A DNA stretch of 64,000 nucleotides from Paracoccus tibetensis (GCF_900102505.1 NZ_FMVT01000001.1:372001-436000); one strand, 5' to 3'. Positions 28,676 through 38,968 are shown, numbered from the stretch's first letter. Notes: generated by a model not told the origin, from the letters alone. Numbers and translations are program-made.

Positions 28676-29886
28676 GCCCCCCAGGTCCAGAACTCGTCGC
28701 CCTCGCGCGCATAGGCGTCGGCCAGCACCATCCGGTGCACCTCGGAGGCGCCGTCGACCAGCCGCGCCTGCCGCGCATAGCGGTAGATCCATTCCAGCAC
28801 CGTGTCGCGCGAATAGCCGCGCGCGCCGTTCAGCTGGATCGCGACGTCGGCCGCCTGGTGCAGCGTGTCCGCGACATGCAGCTTGGCCATCGACACCTCC
28901 TTGCGCGCATGGCTGCCCCTATCCAGCGCCCAGGCCGCGTTCATCGTCAGGAGCCGCCCGATCTGGATGTTCAGCGCGACGCCGCCCAGCATCAGCCGCA
29001 CGGATTCGCGCTCGGCCAGGCGGATGCCGAAGCCCTCGCGCTGATCGACATAGGACTGCGCTTCGGACATCGCGCGCTTGGCGAGGCCCAGCCAGCGCAT
29101 GCAATGGGTCAGCCGCGCGGTGCCGAGGCGGATCTGCGTGACCTTCAGCCCGTCGCCGACACCCATCAGCCGGTTCTCGTCCGGGATCTCGAGCCCGTCG
29201 AACTCCAACTCGCAATGGCCGCCATGTTCCTCGGGACCCATGATCGCGATGCGGCGCAGGATCTTCCAGCCAGGCTGGTCGCGGTGGAAGAGGAACGCCG
29301 TCAGGTGGCGCCGCTTCTCGGCCGGGTTCGGGTCGGTGCGGGCGATCAGGATGAAATGCGCCGCCCCCTCGGCCCCGGTGATGAACCACTTGCGGCCCGT
29401 GACGCGCCAGACATCGCCGTCCCGCACGGCGCTGGTGCCGATCATCCCGGGGTCCGAGCCGCCGCCCGGCGCGGGTTCGGTCATGACGAAGCTGGACCGC
29501 ACCTCGCCCGCCACCAGCGGCGCCAGCCAGCGCGCCTGCTGCGCGGGCGTGGCGACGCGGGCCAGGACGTCCATGTTCCCGTCGTCGGGCGCCGCGCAGT
29601 TGAAGACGGCCGGTCCGAAGATCGAGCGGTTCGCCTCTTCATACATCACCGCGCGGCCAGTGACGGGCAGGCCCATCCCGCCGAGCGCCTGCGGCACCTG
29701 CGGGCACCAGAGGCCGGCCGTGCGGGCCTTCTCGCGCAGGGCTCGCAGCGGCACGTCCGCGATGTTGTCGTGCTCGTCCCAGTTCGTCCGGTCGGCCTCG
29801 ACCGGCAGGATCTCGGCCTCGACGAAATCACGCGTGCGGCGGCGGATCTCCTCGAGCTGCGGGTCGAGGGTGAAGTCGATGCTCAT
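28672..29886 (-). CDS. Acyl-CoA dehydrogenase (ACAD11-like)
   Basis: FAD enzyme of 404 residues. Family signatures are [14 protein letters not shown] near 146-159, [13 protein letters not shown], and the C-terminal [21 protein letters not shown]. The sequence and its neighbour (phosphotransferase) resemble the ACAD10/11 branch. It would oxidise, or complete elimination from, an acyl-CoA formed by the ligase encoded upstream. Start ATG at 29886 overlaps the stop of the ThDP gene by four bases. Confidence 0.9.
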   Translation of the reverse strand: MSIDFTLDPQLEEIRRRTRDFVEAEILPVEADRTNWDEHDNIADVPLRALREKARTAGLWCPQVPQALGGMGLPVTGRAVMYEEANRSIFGPAVFNCAAPDDGNMDVLARVATPAQQARWLAPLVAGEVRSSFVMTEPAPGGGSDPGMIGTSAVRDGDVWRVTGRKWFITGAEGAAHFILIARTDPNPAEKRRHLTAFLFHRDQPGWKILRRIAIMGPEEHGGHCELEFDGLEIPDENRLMGVGDGLKVTQIRLGTARLTHCMRWLGLAKRAMSEAQSYVDQREGFGIRLAERESVRLMLGGVALNIQIGRLLTMNAAWALDRGSHARKEVSMAKLHVADTLHQAADVAIQLNGARGYSRDTVLEWIYRYARQARLVDGASEVHRMVLADAYAREGDEFWTWGA

Positions 29887-31610
29887 GCCAGTCCCCGTCT
29901 TGCGCGTTCGGCGTCGTCCCATGCGGTCAGGGGCTGATAGTCGGGCACGAAGCCCAGCCCCTTTCTCGCATCCGAGGACACGGCGTCCTGCGAGGTCACA
30001 ACGTCCACCAGCGCCGGGGCATTGTCCATCGCCCGCCGGATCGCGCCGGCGAGGCCCTCGGGGTCGGTCACCCGTTCGGCGTGAAGGCCGAGCGCGCGGG
30101 CCATGCCGGCATAGTCCGAATGGGCGAGCGTGGTACCGACGACGCGGCCGCCATAGTTGAACTCCTGATCATAGCGCTCGATGTTCCAGGCGGCGTTGTT
30201 CGAGACGATGACCACGATCTTGGCGCCGTGGCGGGCGGCGGTGTCGATCTCCATCGCGTTGAGGCCATAGGCGCCGTCGCCGGTCACGCAGATCACCTGC
30301 CGGTCGGGGCAGGCCAGCGCGGCGGCATTGGCATAGGGCACGCCGACGCCCAGGCAGCCGAAGGCCCCCGCGTCCAGATAGGTGCGCGCCTCCAGCCCCA
30401 CGCGGGCGAAGGACAGGAAGTCGCCGCCATCGGCCACCGCGATATAGTCGGCGGGCGCGACCTCGCGCAGCGCCTCGAAGATGGCGGCGGGGTGGACATG
30501 GCCGTCCGCGCCGGTCTTCGGCGCGGGCTTCGGGGCGCTGCGGGCGACGTGCTTGGCGCGCACGCCCTCGGCCCAGGGGCGGTCGATCCGGCTCTCCAGC
30601 CCCTGGCCCGCCGCGAGGATCGCCTCCAGCGCCAGATCGGCCGAGGCCAGCAGCTCGGGCGCGCCCCGGCGGTTGTCGTAAAGCTCGGCCGCGTTCTCCG
30701 AGATCCGCACGAAGCGCGCATGGGGGAAGACGGCGGGCGAGCCGTAGCCTAGCTGGTAGTCCAGCTTGCGGCCGATGGTGACGACCAGATCGACCTCGCC
30801 CATCACCGCGCCGCGCATTGCGCCCACGACCGAGGGATGATCGGCCGGCACCAGCCCGCGGCTTTCCTGCGTGTCGAGATAGAGCGCGCCGGTCGCGTCC
30901 AGAAGCCGGATCAGCGCCGCGCCGGCATCGACCGCGCCGCGCCCGGTGACGACCAACGGACGGCGCGCGCCCCAGATCGCGTGCGCGGCCTCCTCGGCCA
31001 AGGCGGGATCGGGCGGCAGGCGGCGGCGTGGGCGGGCCTGCATCCACTCGTCCAGCACCATGTGGTCCGGCACGTTGATGCGCAGCACGTCGGTCGGGAT
31101 TTCCAGATAGGACGGTCCAGGCTCGCAGGCGTCGCCGAAGGCGCGGGCGATGGCCTCGTCCATCTCGCGCAGGACCTGGTCGGGCACGCGCGCCGTGCGC
31201 GAGAAGCGGGCGACGGGGCGCAGGATGTCGACATGCGGGATGTCCTGCAGCGGACCCATGTTCGCCTGCGGGCGCGAGGTGCAGCCGCCGATCACCAGCA
31301 CCGGCATCCGCGCCAGCGAGGCGTTCGCCACTGCCGTCACCGTGTTCGTCACGCCCGGCCCCGCGGTCACCATCGCGACGCCGAGGCCGCCGGTCAACTC
31401 GGCATGGGCATGGGCCATGTGGACCGCCGCGACCTCGTGCCGGACATCGATGATGCGGATGCCGAGCCGGGCAGCGTGGTCCCAGATCGGCTGGATGTGG
31501 CCGCCCTGAAGCCCGAAGATCCGGTCCACGCCGCGGGCCTTCAGGCTGCGGGCGATCCAGGCCGCGACGGATTGGGGATCTGCGTTCAGATCCTGGCGGA
31601 GATCGGTCAT
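29883..31610 (-). CDS. Thiamine diphosphate enzyme, lyase/acetolactate synthase-like
   Basis: Product of 575 residues with the three domains of the ThDP superfamily. The cofactor-activating Glu59 is in VRHEVAAVH. The diphosphate/metal motif runs from GDG (444-446) to NN (471-472). The stretch [19 protein letters not shown] and the N-terminal GLQGGH recall benzaldehyde lyase and 2-hydroxyacyl-CoA lyase more than biosynthetic IlvB, and there is no small subunit gene. It could cleave a 2-hydroxyacyl-CoA made by the adjacent ligase. Oxalyl-CoA decarboxylase-type or acyloin-forming activity is also possible. A longer frame upstream is antiphase reading of the ligase gene. Confidence 0.85.
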   Translation of the reverse strand: MTDLRQDLNADPQSVAAWIARSLKARGVDRIFGLQGGHIQPIWDHAARLGIRIIDVRHEVAAVHMAHAHAELTGGLGVAMVTAGPGVTNTVTAVANASLARMPVLVIGGCTSRPQANMGPLQDIPHVDILRPVARFSRTARVPDQVLREMDEAIARAFGDACEPGPSYLEIPTDVLRINVPDHMVLDEWMQARPRRRLPPDPALAEEAAHAIWGARRPLVVTGRGAVDAGAALIRLLDATGALYLDTQESRGLVPADHPSVVGAMRGAVMGEVDLVVTIGRKLDYQLGYGSPAVFPHARFVRISENAAELYDNRRGAPELLASADLALEAILAAGQGLESRIDRPWAEGVRAKHVARSAPKPAPKTGADGHVHPAAIFEALREVAPADYIAVADGGDFLSFARVGLEARTYLDAGAFGCLGVGVPYANAAALACPDRQVICVTGDGAYGLNAMEIDTAARHGAKIVVIVSNNAAWNIERYDQEFNYGGRVVGTTLAHSDYAGMARALGLHAERVTDPEGLAGAIRRAMDNAPALVDVVTSQDAVSSDARKGLGFVPDYQPLTAWDDAERARRGLA

Positions 31611-31621
31611 CCTTGGTCCTT

Positions 31622-33199
31622 TCAGGCGACGGTCGGCTGCGAGAGCTGGGCCACCATCCGGTCGCGCAGCAGGCGGTGCTGGATCTTGCCCGTCGCCGTG
31701 CGGGGCATGTCCTGGTCGGGCAGGAAGCTGATCCCGCGCGGCATCTTGAAGCGCGCGATGCGCCCGTCGCACCACTGGATCAGCTCGGATTCCGAGGCCT
31801 CGGCGCGGTCGTGCAGCACGACGACGGCGTGGACACGCTCGCCCCATTTCGCGTCGGGCAGGCCGATCACGGCGACGTCGCGCACCTTGGGACAGCCGCC
31901 GAGGACGGCCTCGATCTCGGAGGGATAGATGTTCTCGCCGCCCGAGATGATCATGTTCTTCTTGCGGTCGATCAGGCGCAGGAAGCCCTGCTCGTCGCGC
32001 AGCGCCATGTCGCCGACGGTGCAGTATTCGCCGCGGAAGGCTTCGGCCGTCTTCTCGGGCAGGTTCCAGTAGCCGTCGAAGGTGTAGGGCGTGCACGAGA
32101 ACAGCTCGCCCGGCTGGCCGTCGGGCACCTCGTTGCCGGCCTCGTCCAGCAGCCGCACCGGGGCCGAGCCGATGCATTCGCGTCCGACCGTGCCCAGGTG
32201 GCTGAACTGCTCGTCCGGGTGCAGCATCGTGACCCAGCCTGCCTCCGAGCTGCCGTAAAGCTCGAAGAGGCCGGAATTGGGGAACATCTCCATGATCGCG
32301 CGCTTGGTGTCGGCGCGGGCGGGCGCGGACGAGATCATCAGCTTCGCCATCCGCCCCAGATCGCGGCGCAGCCCGCTGTCCTTGGCCGCCGCCAGCATCA
32401 TGATGTAATGCGTCGGCACCAGCGAGGTGAAGGTCGAGCCGTTCCCCTCCATCACCGACATCGCGTGGTCCGGATCGAAGCTGGGGCGCGAGTAGATGCT
32501 GCTGACCCCGCCCGCATAGCTGAAGGCGCAGAAGAAGTTCAGCGAGTTGGCATGGCACATCGGCATGACCAGCAGCGCGTCGTCGTTGCGGCCCACGGCC
32601 AGCTCGATCTCGGTGATCAGCCCGACCAGTGCCATGCCGCGATGGCTGCGGATCACACCCTTGGGCTTGCCGGTCGTCCCCGAGGTGTACATCAGCGCCC
32701 AAGGGTCCGTCTCGGCCACCGCGACATCCGGCGCGCTGTCGCGGGCGTTCGCGATCAGCGCCTCGTAATCCCGCCAGCCGAGGGGGGCAGGGGGGGTGCC
32801 GAAATGCACGAAACGCGTGGCGGGGATGTCCAGCACGTGCCGGATCTCCTCGATGGCCGGGATCAGCGCATCCTCGGCCAGGATCGCGGCGGCGCCCGCA
32901 TCCTCGATGATGAAGCGCATCTCGACGGGCGAGAGGCGGAAGTTGATCGGCACGGCGATCAGCCCGGCCTTGGCTGTGGCGGCGTAAATCTCGGCCCATT
33001 CGACGCGGTTGTAGGCCAGCACCGCGACCCGGTCCCCCTTGGCGAGCCCCAAGCCCAGCAGCGCGTTCGCCAGGCGGCGGGCGCGACCGTTCCACTGGCC
33101 GAAGGTCAGGCTGCGGTCCAGATCGCGCGCGCCGAGCCGGTCGGGCATAAGCCGCGCATGAACGTCCAGCATCTGACCGAAGGTGAGCAGCCGTTTCAT
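31622..33199 (-). CDS. AMP-forming acyl-CoA ligase
   Basis: ANL-superfamily enzyme of 525 residues that activates a carboxylic acid with ATP and CoA. Motifs: [11 protein letters not shown] (171-181), LYGSSEAGW, the TVGD hinge region and the C-terminal catalytic Lys505 ([11 protein letters not shown]). Start ATG at 33199 with GGAGG upstream. First gene of a tightly packed seven-gene run down to 25611. Operator A lies 23 bases upstream of its start. The acid is unknown; similarity is general to medium/long-chain and aryl acid ligases. Confidence 0.92.
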   Translation of the reverse strand: MKRLLTFGQMLDVHARLMPDRLGARDLDRSLTFGQWNGRARRLANALLGLGLAKGDRVAVLAYNRVEWAEIYAATAKAGLIAVPINFRLSPVEMRFIIEDAGAAAILAEDALIPAIEEIRHVLDIPATRFVHFGTPPAPLGWRDYEALIANARDSAPDVAVAETDPWALMYTSGTTGKPKGVIRSHRGMALVGLITEIELAVGRNDDALLVMPMCHANSLNFFCAFSYAGGVSSIYSRPSFDPDHAMSVMEGNGSTFTSLVPTHYIMMLAAAKDSGLRRDLGRMAKLMISSAPARADTKRAIMEMFPNSGLFELYGSSEAGWVTMLHPDEQFSHLGTVGRECIGSAPVRLLDEAGNEVPDGQPGELFSCTPYTFDGYWNLPEKTAEAFRGEYCTVGDMALRDEQGFLRLIDRKKNMIISGGENIYPSEIEAVLGGCPKVRDVAVIGLPDAKWGERVHAVVVLHDRAEASESELIQWCDGRIARFKMPRGISFLPDQDMPRTATGKIQHRLLRDRMVAQLSQPTVA

Positions 33200-33221
33200 C
33201 CGCGCCTCCCTGCACAAGATG

Positions 33222-33241
33222 GAATTCTGAATCCGGTATAC
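33222..33241. promoter_or_regulatory. GntR-type operator A (acyl-CoA ligase operon)
   Basis: Plus-strand layout GA-ATTC-T-GAAT-CCG-GTATAC. It shares the core ATTC-N-GAA and the flanking G-AT-C block with sites B, C and D. A possible -35 (TTGACG, 33270-33265 on the minus strand) lies just upstream, so a bound repressor would cover the start region. Confidence 0.7.
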
Positions 33242-33275
33242 ACTAGCACGAGTCGGCCCGGCTGCGTCAAGGGCG

Positions 33276-34136
33276 TTAACGCTGCCGCGCCCGGTCCAGC
33301 GCCCGGATGGCCAAAACCGTCGTGACAAGGCCGAAGCCCGCAGTGACGGCAAGGTTCGTCGCCAGCTGCAGCTGGTGGAAGTCCAGAAGGCACCAGCGCA
33401 GCAGGTCGAGGCTGTAGGTCATCGGGTTCAGCCGAACGAGCATGTCCAGCCAGCCCGGCAGCTCGACCACCCAGCCTCCGCCGATGGCGTTGATGCCGTG
33501 CATGCGCAGCTGGTCCCTGAGGGCCGGCGGGATGTCCAGAAAGCCGATGCCGCCCACGATCCCCTTCAGCGGAAAGATCGAGCCCGACAGGAAGTAGAGC
33601 GGCTGGATCACCCCGTTCGAGATGCTGCCGAAATTGTCGATGCTGCCCCGGCGCAGCGCGATCAGCACCCCCAGCCCGGTCAGCCCGACCCCCATCGCAA
33701 AGAGAACCGCCATCGCCCCCGCCAGCGCGAGCAGCGAGATCTGCACCCCCACGACCGGCGCGAAGGCGATGGGGATGAGGCCCTGCGCCACGGCGACGGT
33801 CGCGCCGCCCAGGATCTTGCCAAGCGTCACCGACAGGCTGGGCGCGGGCGAGATCAGGATCTGGCGCAGCAGCCCGTGCTGGCGGTCATAGACCAGCTGG
33901 AAGCCCGATTGCAGCGAGGCGAAGAGGACGTTCAGCAGCGCGACGCCCGGCAGGACATATTGCGCGTAGCTGTAGCCCTCGATCTCGCGCAGCGTCGCGC
34001 CGAGGCCGAAGCCGAGGATGATGAGCCACAGCACCGTCCGCGACAGGCCGCCGAAGATCTGCGACGGATCGCGCAGGTAGCGGGTCAACTCGCGCCGCCA
34101 CAGCGCCTCGGTGACCGAAAGGGACAGCGCGCTCAT
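33276..34136 (-). CDS. ABC-2 type permease of the PQQ-associated ABC system
   Basis: Product of 286 residues with six or so membrane helices and the ABC-2 pattern (LPGVALLNVLFASLQSGFQLVYDRQHGLLRQILISPAP, then IQPLYFLSGSIFPL). ABC-2 permeases usually export. It overlaps the ATPase gene by four bases. This gene belongs with the ATPase, beta-propeller and binding protein found in PQQ-alcohol dehydrogenase clusters of other bacteria. Its substrate has not been established as far as I know. Confidence 0.88.
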   Translation of the reverse strand: MSALSLSVTEALWRRELTRYLRDPSQIFGGLSRTVLWLIILGFGLGATLREIEGYSYAQYVLPGVALLNVLFASLQSGFQLVYDRQHGLLRQILISPAPSLSVTLGKILGGATVAVAQGLIPIAFAPVVGVQISLLALAGAMAVLFAMGVGLTGLGVLIALRRGSIDNFGSISNGVIQPLYFLSGSIFPLKGIVGGIGFLDIPPALRDQLRMHGINAIGGGWVVELPGWLDMLVRLNPMTYSLDLLRWCLLDFHQLQLATNLAVTAGFGLVTTVLAIRALDRARQR

Positions 34137-34921
34137 GCGGACCTCCGGGGCAGGCGCAGCACGCGGGCGGGCGGGCCGGCGAAGGCGTCGCGCAGGGCGC
34201 GGCCGGTCAGGGTCAGGAAGACCTGCTCAAGATCGGCATGGGCATGGCCGCCATGCGCCAGCGCCAGCTCGGCCCGGGTGCCGATGGCCAGCAGGCGGCC
34301 CTTGTCGATGATGCCGATGCGGTCGCAGCGCTCGGCCTCGGCCATCGCGTGTGTGGTCATCAGGACCGCCATCCCCTCGGCCCGCAGCCCGTCGATGCGC
34401 GCCCAGAGATCCAGCCGCCCCTGCGGATCGAGCCCGAGCGTCGGCTCGTCCAGCACCAGGAGGCGCGGCCCGTGCATCAGCGCGCGCGCCAGTTCCAGCC
34501 GCCGCTTCATGCCGCCGGAAAAGCCCCGAAGCGGCCGGTCGGCCTGCTCGCGCAGCCCGGCCCAGTCCAGCGCCTTCTCGACCGCCGCCGCGCGGGCATG
34601 GCGGGGCAGCGCGTGCATCGCCGCGTGAAGGCGCAGCGTCTGGCGCGGGCTCAGCCGCTCGTCCAGCGCCGGCTCCTGGAAAAGGACGCCGAGGCTGGCC
34701 CGCACCTGCGCCGCCTGCGCGGCGATGTCGGCGCCGGCCACCGTCGCCCGTCCCCGGTCGGGCCGGAGGGCGGTCGTCAGCATCCCAAGCGTCGTGGATT
34801 TTCCCGCGCCATTGGGGCCGATCAGCGCCAGGCTCTCGCCCTCGGCCAGCGCGAAGCTGACATCGGCCACCGCCTCGGTCCCGCCGAAGCTGCGTCCCAG
34901 TCCGTGGCATTCCAGGATCAT
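34133..34921 (-). CDS. ABC transporter ATPase, PQQ-alcohol dehydrogenase associated
   Basis: Product of 262 residues. Walker A GPNGAGKST at 35-43, signature FSGGM, Walker B LLVLDEPTLGLDP, followed by the H-loop TTHAM. The C-terminal tail (DLEQVFLTLTGRALRD) is of the kind seen in CcmA/DrrA-type exporters. It pairs with the ABC-2 permease encoded next. The family is known as the ATPase of the PQQ-dependent alcohol dehydrogenase system. It starts one base after the stop of the preceding gene. Confidence 0.9.
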   Translation of the reverse strand: MILECHGLGRSFGGTEAVADVSFALAEGESLALIGPNGAGKSTTLGMLTTALRPDRGRATVAGADIAAQAAQVRASLGVLFQEPALDERLSPRQTLRLHAAMHALPRHARAAAVEKALDWAGLREQADRPLRGFSGGMKRRLELARALMHGPRLLVLDEPTLGLDPQGRLDLWARIDGLRAEGMAVLMTTHAMAEAERCDRIGIIDKGRLLAIGTRAELALAHGGHAHADLEQVFLTLTGRALRDAFAGPPARVLRLPRRSA

Positions 34922-34922
34922 C

Positions 34923-35813
34923 TCAACCTCCCAGCATCGGCTGCGCCTCGGCCAGCGCCCCGGCCAGGGCGTTGCAGGCGTCGGGATGGGGCCCGTCATC
35001 GGCGATGGCGTCGAAGGCGGCCTGCGCCCGCGCCAGCGCCTCGGGCGCAAAGAGGGTCAGGGTGCCGGACAGCGCCTCGTCGTGCCAGAACGCGGCGATG
35101 GCCAGCGTCTCCTGCCCGCGCGCGGGATCGGCATCGGCGCAGCCCTCGGCCGCCCAGTCCGCCACCAGCCGGGCGGCGCGGGCCAGGTCGCTTCCGGGCC
35201 AGGCCGGCGCGCCCGTGCCGCGAAGAAGGGCCGCAGCCATCACCTGCGTCTCGAACTCGATCTCGCCGCCGGGCAGCATCTCGGCATAGGCGGGGGCGGT
35301 GGCCGGGATCGCCGCCTCGAGCCGTTCCAGCGATGCGGCGGCGCGGGCCCGCTCTGCCTCGGGCAGCTCGGGCAGCAGGGCGTCGGTCAGGACGCGCACG
35401 CGCCGAAGGCCATGATGGGCGAGGGACCAGTCATCCGCCGCGCCCTCGGCCCCGTCCTCGTAAGCTTCGGCGACTCCGCCCTCGGGCAGCAGCAGCGCGG
35501 CGATGACGCCCGCCTCGCGCTGCGCGGGATCGGCGGGGCTGGCCGCCCGCAGGATCGCGGCGGCCTCGGCGGCGGCGGCGGAGATGTCATTCGCGGCCGC
35601 CGCCGAGGCCGCGGCAGGGTCCAGCGCGGCCAGATGGGCGCGGAACAGCGGCAGCTCGGCCTCGAGATGCGCGTCCAGCTCGTCCGACCCCGCGGCGGCC
35701 GCGATCCACAGCCGCTCGGCCGCGGCGATTCGGGCGACGTCCCGCAGGAGATCCGCAGGCTCGGCGAGGGCCGCGGCCGGCAGCACGCAGGCCAGAAGGC
35801 TAGCCCTGAACAT
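34923..35813 (-). CDS. Hypothetical exported helical protein
   Basis: I do not recognise a family. The 296-residue product starts with a cleavable signal peptide (MFRASLLACVLPAAALA) and is then Ala/Glu/Leu-rich and probably all helical, with few aromatic residues. It is encoded between the beta-propeller gene (14-base overlap) and the ATPase (one-base gap), so it is part of the PQQ-associated periplasmic module. It resembles imelysin-like helical periplasmic proteins in general composition only. Confidence 0.7.
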   Translation of the reverse strand: MFRASLLACVLPAAALAEPADLLRDVARIAAAERLWIAAAAGSDELDAHLEAELPLFRAHLAALDPAAASAAAANDISAAAAEAAAILRAASPADPAQREAGVIAALLLPEGGVAEAYEDGAEGAADDWSLAHHGLRRVRVLTDALLPELPEAERARAAASLERLEAAIPATAPAYAEMLPGGEIEFETQVMAAALLRGTGAPAWPGSDLARAARLVADWAAEGCADADPARGQETLAIAAFWHDEALSGTLTLFAPEALARAQAAFDAIADDGPHPDACNALAGALAEAQPMLGG

Positions 35814-36807
35814 CGACCACCCCCATCTCGACCGAATGCGCCCCGCGCCCCGCCGGGATCTGGCCGGTGACGCAGAGGCAGTCCGCGTCGATCACGGTGA
35901 TGCTGTCCGACATCCCGTTCGCGGTGAAGGTTCGGCTGCCGTCGGGGCTTGCGGTGATGCCCCAGGGGCGGCGGCCCATCTGCTCGGCGATCTCGGCAAT
36001 GATCTCGCCGCTGGCAGTGTCGATCACGTAGACGGTGCTGGTCCCGCCCCCCGCCACGTAGAGCCGGTCGCCCGGGGGCGACAGCACCATCTCGACCGGG
36101 CGGCTGTCGAGGCCCAGATCGATCGTCTGCACCACCGCCCTGTCACCCGTGTCGATCACCGAGATCGTCCCGCCGATCTCGGCCGAGACATAGGCGCGGG
36201 CGCTGTCGGGCGAGAAGATCACGTCGCGGGGCCGGTTGCCGACCAGCAGGTGGGTCACCAGCTTCATCTCGCGGGCGTCGATGATGGTGACGCTGTGGCT
36301 TGTCTCGCCGGTGATATAGGCCCAGGCCCCGTCGGGGCTGGCGGCGACGCCCTCGGGCTCGACGCCGGTCGGGAAGCGTCCCAGCTCGGCGCCCGTCTCG
36401 GCGTCATAGGCGGCGGCCTGGGCGATGGCCTCCAGCGACGCCCAGATGACGCGCCCGTCCGGGCTGATCGCCAGCCGCTCGGGATTGCCGCCGGCGCGGA
36501 TGCGGCGCAGCTCGGAGCCGGTGGCGACATCCACCGCGACGATGGAGTCCTCGGGGCGCTCGCTGGCCGGGTTGAAGTCGCTGACCGCGATATAGGCCGT
36601 GCGCCCGTCGGGGCTGATGGCGATGCCGCGCGGGCGCACCTCGCCCGGCCGTCCCGAAATGGGCAGGGTCGTCACCTCGCGTCCCTCGGCGTCGATCACC
36701 CCGACCGAAGCTCCGTACTCGTTCGACACGAAGAGGTTGTAGTCCTGCGCCGAGGCCGGCAGGGCCGTCGCCGCGGACAGAGCGGCCAGGCTGATCAACT
36801 GTCTCAT
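35800..36807 (-). CDS. Periplasmic YVTN beta-propeller protein, PQQ-associated
   Basis: Product of 335 residues. Signal peptide ends near ASAQ (about residue 20). At least six blades each carry a version of SPDG-x-x-x-Y-(I/V)-(A/S), for example SPDGRTAYIAVS, SPDGAWAYITGE and SPDGSRTFTANG. Such propellers are a known part of PQQ-dependent alcohol catabolism clusters. It does not bind PQQ by any motif I can see and may be a scaffold for the dehydrogenase, cytochrome or ABC system. The ATG at 36807 is the one that gives a signal peptide. Confidence 0.88.
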   Translation of the reverse strand: MRQLISLAALSAATALPASAQDYNLFVSNEYGASVGVIDAEGREVTTLPISGRPGEVRPRGIAISPDGRTAYIAVSDFNPASERPEDSIVAVDVATGSELRRIRAGGNPERLAISPDGRVIWASLEAIAQAAAYDAETGAELGRFPTGVEPEGVAASPDGAWAYITGETSHSVTIIDAREMKLVTHLLVGNRPRDVIFSPDSARAYVSAEIGGTISVIDTGDRAVVQTIDLGLDSRPVEMVLSPPGDRLYVAGGGTSTVYVIDTASGEIIAEIAEQMGRRPWGITASPDGSRTFTANGMSDSITVIDADCLCVTGQIPAGRGAHSVEMGVVDVQG

Positions 36808-36829
36808 CGGGTCTCCTCCTCCGTGTCGG

Positions 36830-38122
36830 TCAGCCGCAGCGCGGCATGTCGCGGGCCATGTCGCCGATCTGGTCGAGGCGCTGGACCGGGTCGGTTCCGG
36901 GCATGTAGATGGCAGGCAGCTCTCCGGTAAGCGCGGCGCGGGCCTCCAGGCGCTCAAGCTCTGAGCCGCCCTCGGCAGCGGCGGCGATCTGCACCAAGTA
37001 GAGCGACTGGCGCAGTTGCCGGTCCCACGGCCGGAAGCTGGCGCCGATCCCCTTGTGCAGGTCGAAGACCGTCGCAGGGTCCGACAGCCATGCCGCCAGA
37101 TCGCGCCCCGAAAGGCTGGAGGTCCGCAGGTTCGCCTCGGTCGCGATCTTCACGGCCTGATAGCCGGCCCAAGCGGGCGCATCCATCGGCCGGCCCCACC
37201 GCGCCGCGAACCGGGCATTCAGCTCGCGCGCGCCGTAGGAATCCAGCGTCGGCTCCCACAGGGTCGCGCGGTAGGAGCGGCCGGCCTCGGGCGCGGCCTG
37301 CCGGCTGGCGCCGTAGAACCAGCGGGTCTGCGCGGCGGCCCAGGGAAAGCCGGTGACGGGCAGCGGCGTGCCGACCGATTCCGCGGCCGCAAGCAGGTCC
37401 AGCTGCGTCATCCAGTCGGTCAGCAATAGCACCATGTCGGCATCGGTCCGCGCCATCTCGCGCGCGGCGGCGCGCAGGTCCCGCGCGGCGGGATCGACGG
37501 CGACCGCGCCTGCCAGCCGCGCGCCCCAATGGGCGCCGCCGAGCCGCGAGTCCAGCCGCGCCATCAGCGCCTGTCCGTCCGCATCGTCCGAATGCACGAC
37601 CATCCAGCGGCGGTGACCGGCGCGCACGAACCAGCCTGCCAGCGCGTCCAGATACATCGCGGCGCTGGCCTCGACATGGAAGGTCAGCGGGTCGCAGATG
37701 CGACGCAGCGCGTCTTGCGGGGCGGCGATGTTGAGAAACAGCGTGCCCGTCGCGGCGGCGGTTTCCGACAAGGCCAGCGCATCCTCGGCGGTGAATCCGC
37801 CGACCAGCACGCTGACGCGGTCATGGGCGATCAGGCGCGCGGCCGCGCGGCGGGCGGCCTCGGCCGTGGGGGCGTTTGCGACCAGAAGATCCACCCCGCC
37901 GCCGAAGAGGCCGGCGTTCTGCGCCGCATCCTCGGCGGAGAGGGTCAGCCCGTCCAGTGCGGCGCGGGCCGGGCGACCCAGATTGGCCGGCGCCAGCGGC
38001 AGGTCCGGCCCGCCAAGCGGCAGGACCGCTCCGACCCGAAGGCGCGGCGCCGTCTGCGCCAGCGCGGGGGCGGCCAGACCGGCCATCGCGGCCCCGAGGA
38101 GCAGGCGGCGCGACAGGCTCAT
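36830..38122 (-). CDS. Periplasmic binding protein, branched-chain amino-acid type, PQQ-associated
   Basis: Product of 430 residues with a twin-arginine-like start (MSLSRRLLLGAAMAGLAAPALAQ) and a type I periplasmic fold (LRVGAVLPLGGPDLPL; SVLVGGFTAEDALALSETAAATGTLFLN). It resembles the substrate-binding protein recorded in PQQ-dependent alcohol dehydrogenase systems. Its start overlaps the XoxJ-like gene stop by four bases. The pairing of an importer-type binding protein with an ABC-2 exporter-type permease is unusual, so it may sense or chaperone a ligand rather than feed import. Confidence 0.85.
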   Translation of the reverse strand: MSLSRRLLLGAAMAGLAAPALAQTAPRLRVGAVLPLGGPDLPLAPANLGRPARAALDGLTLSAEDAAQNAGLFGGGVDLLVANAPTAEAARRAAARLIAHDRVSVLVGGFTAEDALALSETAAATGTLFLNIAAPQDALRRICDPLTFHVEASAAMYLDALAGWFVRAGHRRWMVVHSDDADGQALMARLDSRLGGAHWGARLAGAVAVDPAARDLRAAAREMARTDADMVLLLTDWMTQLDLLAAAESVGTPLPVTGFPWAAAQTRWFYGASRQAAPEAGRSYRATLWEPTLDSYGARELNARFAARWGRPMDAPAWAGYQAVKIATEANLRTSSLSGRDLAAWLSDPATVFDLHKGIGASFRPWDRQLRQSLYLVQIAAAAEGGSELERLEARAALTGELPAIYMPGTDPVQRLDQIGDMARDMPRCG

Positions 38123-38964
38123 CGCATCGCCTCGCGCAGGCGGGGCGGCGCCAGCGGCAGAAGCGGCATCTGCGCCTCGGCCAGCACCTCCTGCACCGCG
38201 TCCCAGCTTTGCGCCAGCGCATGATCGACCGCATCGCGCAGCGCGACGTCATCGGGCCGCGTGCCGATGGTGAAGGCGCCGACCATCGGGATGAAGGGCA
38301 TGTCGATTTCGGGCGTCACGGGAGACAGCGCCAGCTCCGCATCCGCCGCCACGAGGGGGCCGGCGACCGGACCCCAAAGAATGGCCAGGTCGATCTCGCC
38401 CGCCTTCAGCGCGCGGACCGGGCCTTCGGCCATGGCGCCCTCCAGCCGGGCGGCGGGGAAGTGGCGCAGGTTCTCCAGATGGCCGCGCTTGGCGAGCGCG
38501 ATGGTCGGCGGGGCGGGATGGGCCGGGTCGTCGGCAAGCCCGACCCGCAGATCGGCCAGCGCCGGATCGTCCAGCGAGGCGGGCATCGCCGCCCCCGACC
38601 GCGCCACGAAGACATAGCCGGTGCGGTAATAGGCGTGGCTGGTCAGGAAGCCCTTCTGCCCGTCCAGCACCCCCATCGCCAGGTCGCATTCCCCCGCCTG
38701 AAGCTGGCGGCGCAGGCTGCGGGCGCGGTGGTCGGGCAGCCAGACCGTCTGCAACTCGGCCCCGAGCGCCGCGGCGACCAGCGCCGCGATGCGGTTGTCG
38801 CTGCCGCTGCCGTCGCGCCGCGAGAAGGGCGCGGCGTCGGGATCGGCGCAGAAGGTCAGCGTCCAGGCGGCGGCGGGCTGCGCCGCCGCGACGGTTCCGG
38901 CCAGCGCGCCGCCGAAGGCCGCGGCCCTGAGGCACGAGGCGAGGGAGGGCGCCGGCCGGGTCAT
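38119..38964 (-). CDS. XoxJ/MxaJ-like periplasmic protein for quinoprotein dehydrogenase
   Basis: Product of 281 residues with a signal peptide and a family-3 solute-binding fold. The opening LTFCADPDAAPFSRRDGSG followed by DNRIAALVAAALGAEL is the pattern of the MxaJ/XoxJ group encoded beside methanol/ethanol-type PQQ dehydrogenases. XoxJ is thought to help mature or activate the dehydrogenase. It starts four bases after the dehydrogenase stop. The acidic metal-handling role suggested for XoxJ is not visible from motifs. Confidence 0.85.
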   Translation of the reverse strand: MTRPAPSLASCLRAAAFGGALAGTVAAAQPAAAWTLTFCADPDAAPFSRRDGSGSDNRIAALVAAALGAELQTVWLPDHRARSLRRQLQAGECDLAMGVLDGQKGFLTSHAYYRTGYVFVARSGAAMPASLDDPALADLRVGLADDPAHPAPPTIALAKRGHLENLRHFPAARLEGAMAEGPVRALKAGEIDLAILWGPVAGPLVAADAELALSPVTPEIDMPFIPMVGAFTIGTRPDDVALRDAVDHALAQSWDAVQEVLAEAQMPLLPLAPPRLREAMR

Positions 38965-38968
38965 GGCG

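Noticed and set aside
29883..33215. An 1110-residue open frame that looks like a fusion ending in the ThDP enzyme
   Set aside because: Its first 530 or so residues are an Arg/Gly/Pro-rich antiphase reading of the acyl-CoA ligase gene, which is intact in another frame. The ThDP enzyme starts at 31610.
33273..33282. Palindrome GCGTTAACGC resembling a LacI-type or CceR half site
   Set aside because: It contains the permease stop codon, lacks the flanking bases seen at the zwf site, and is a short palindrome with no second supporting copy.
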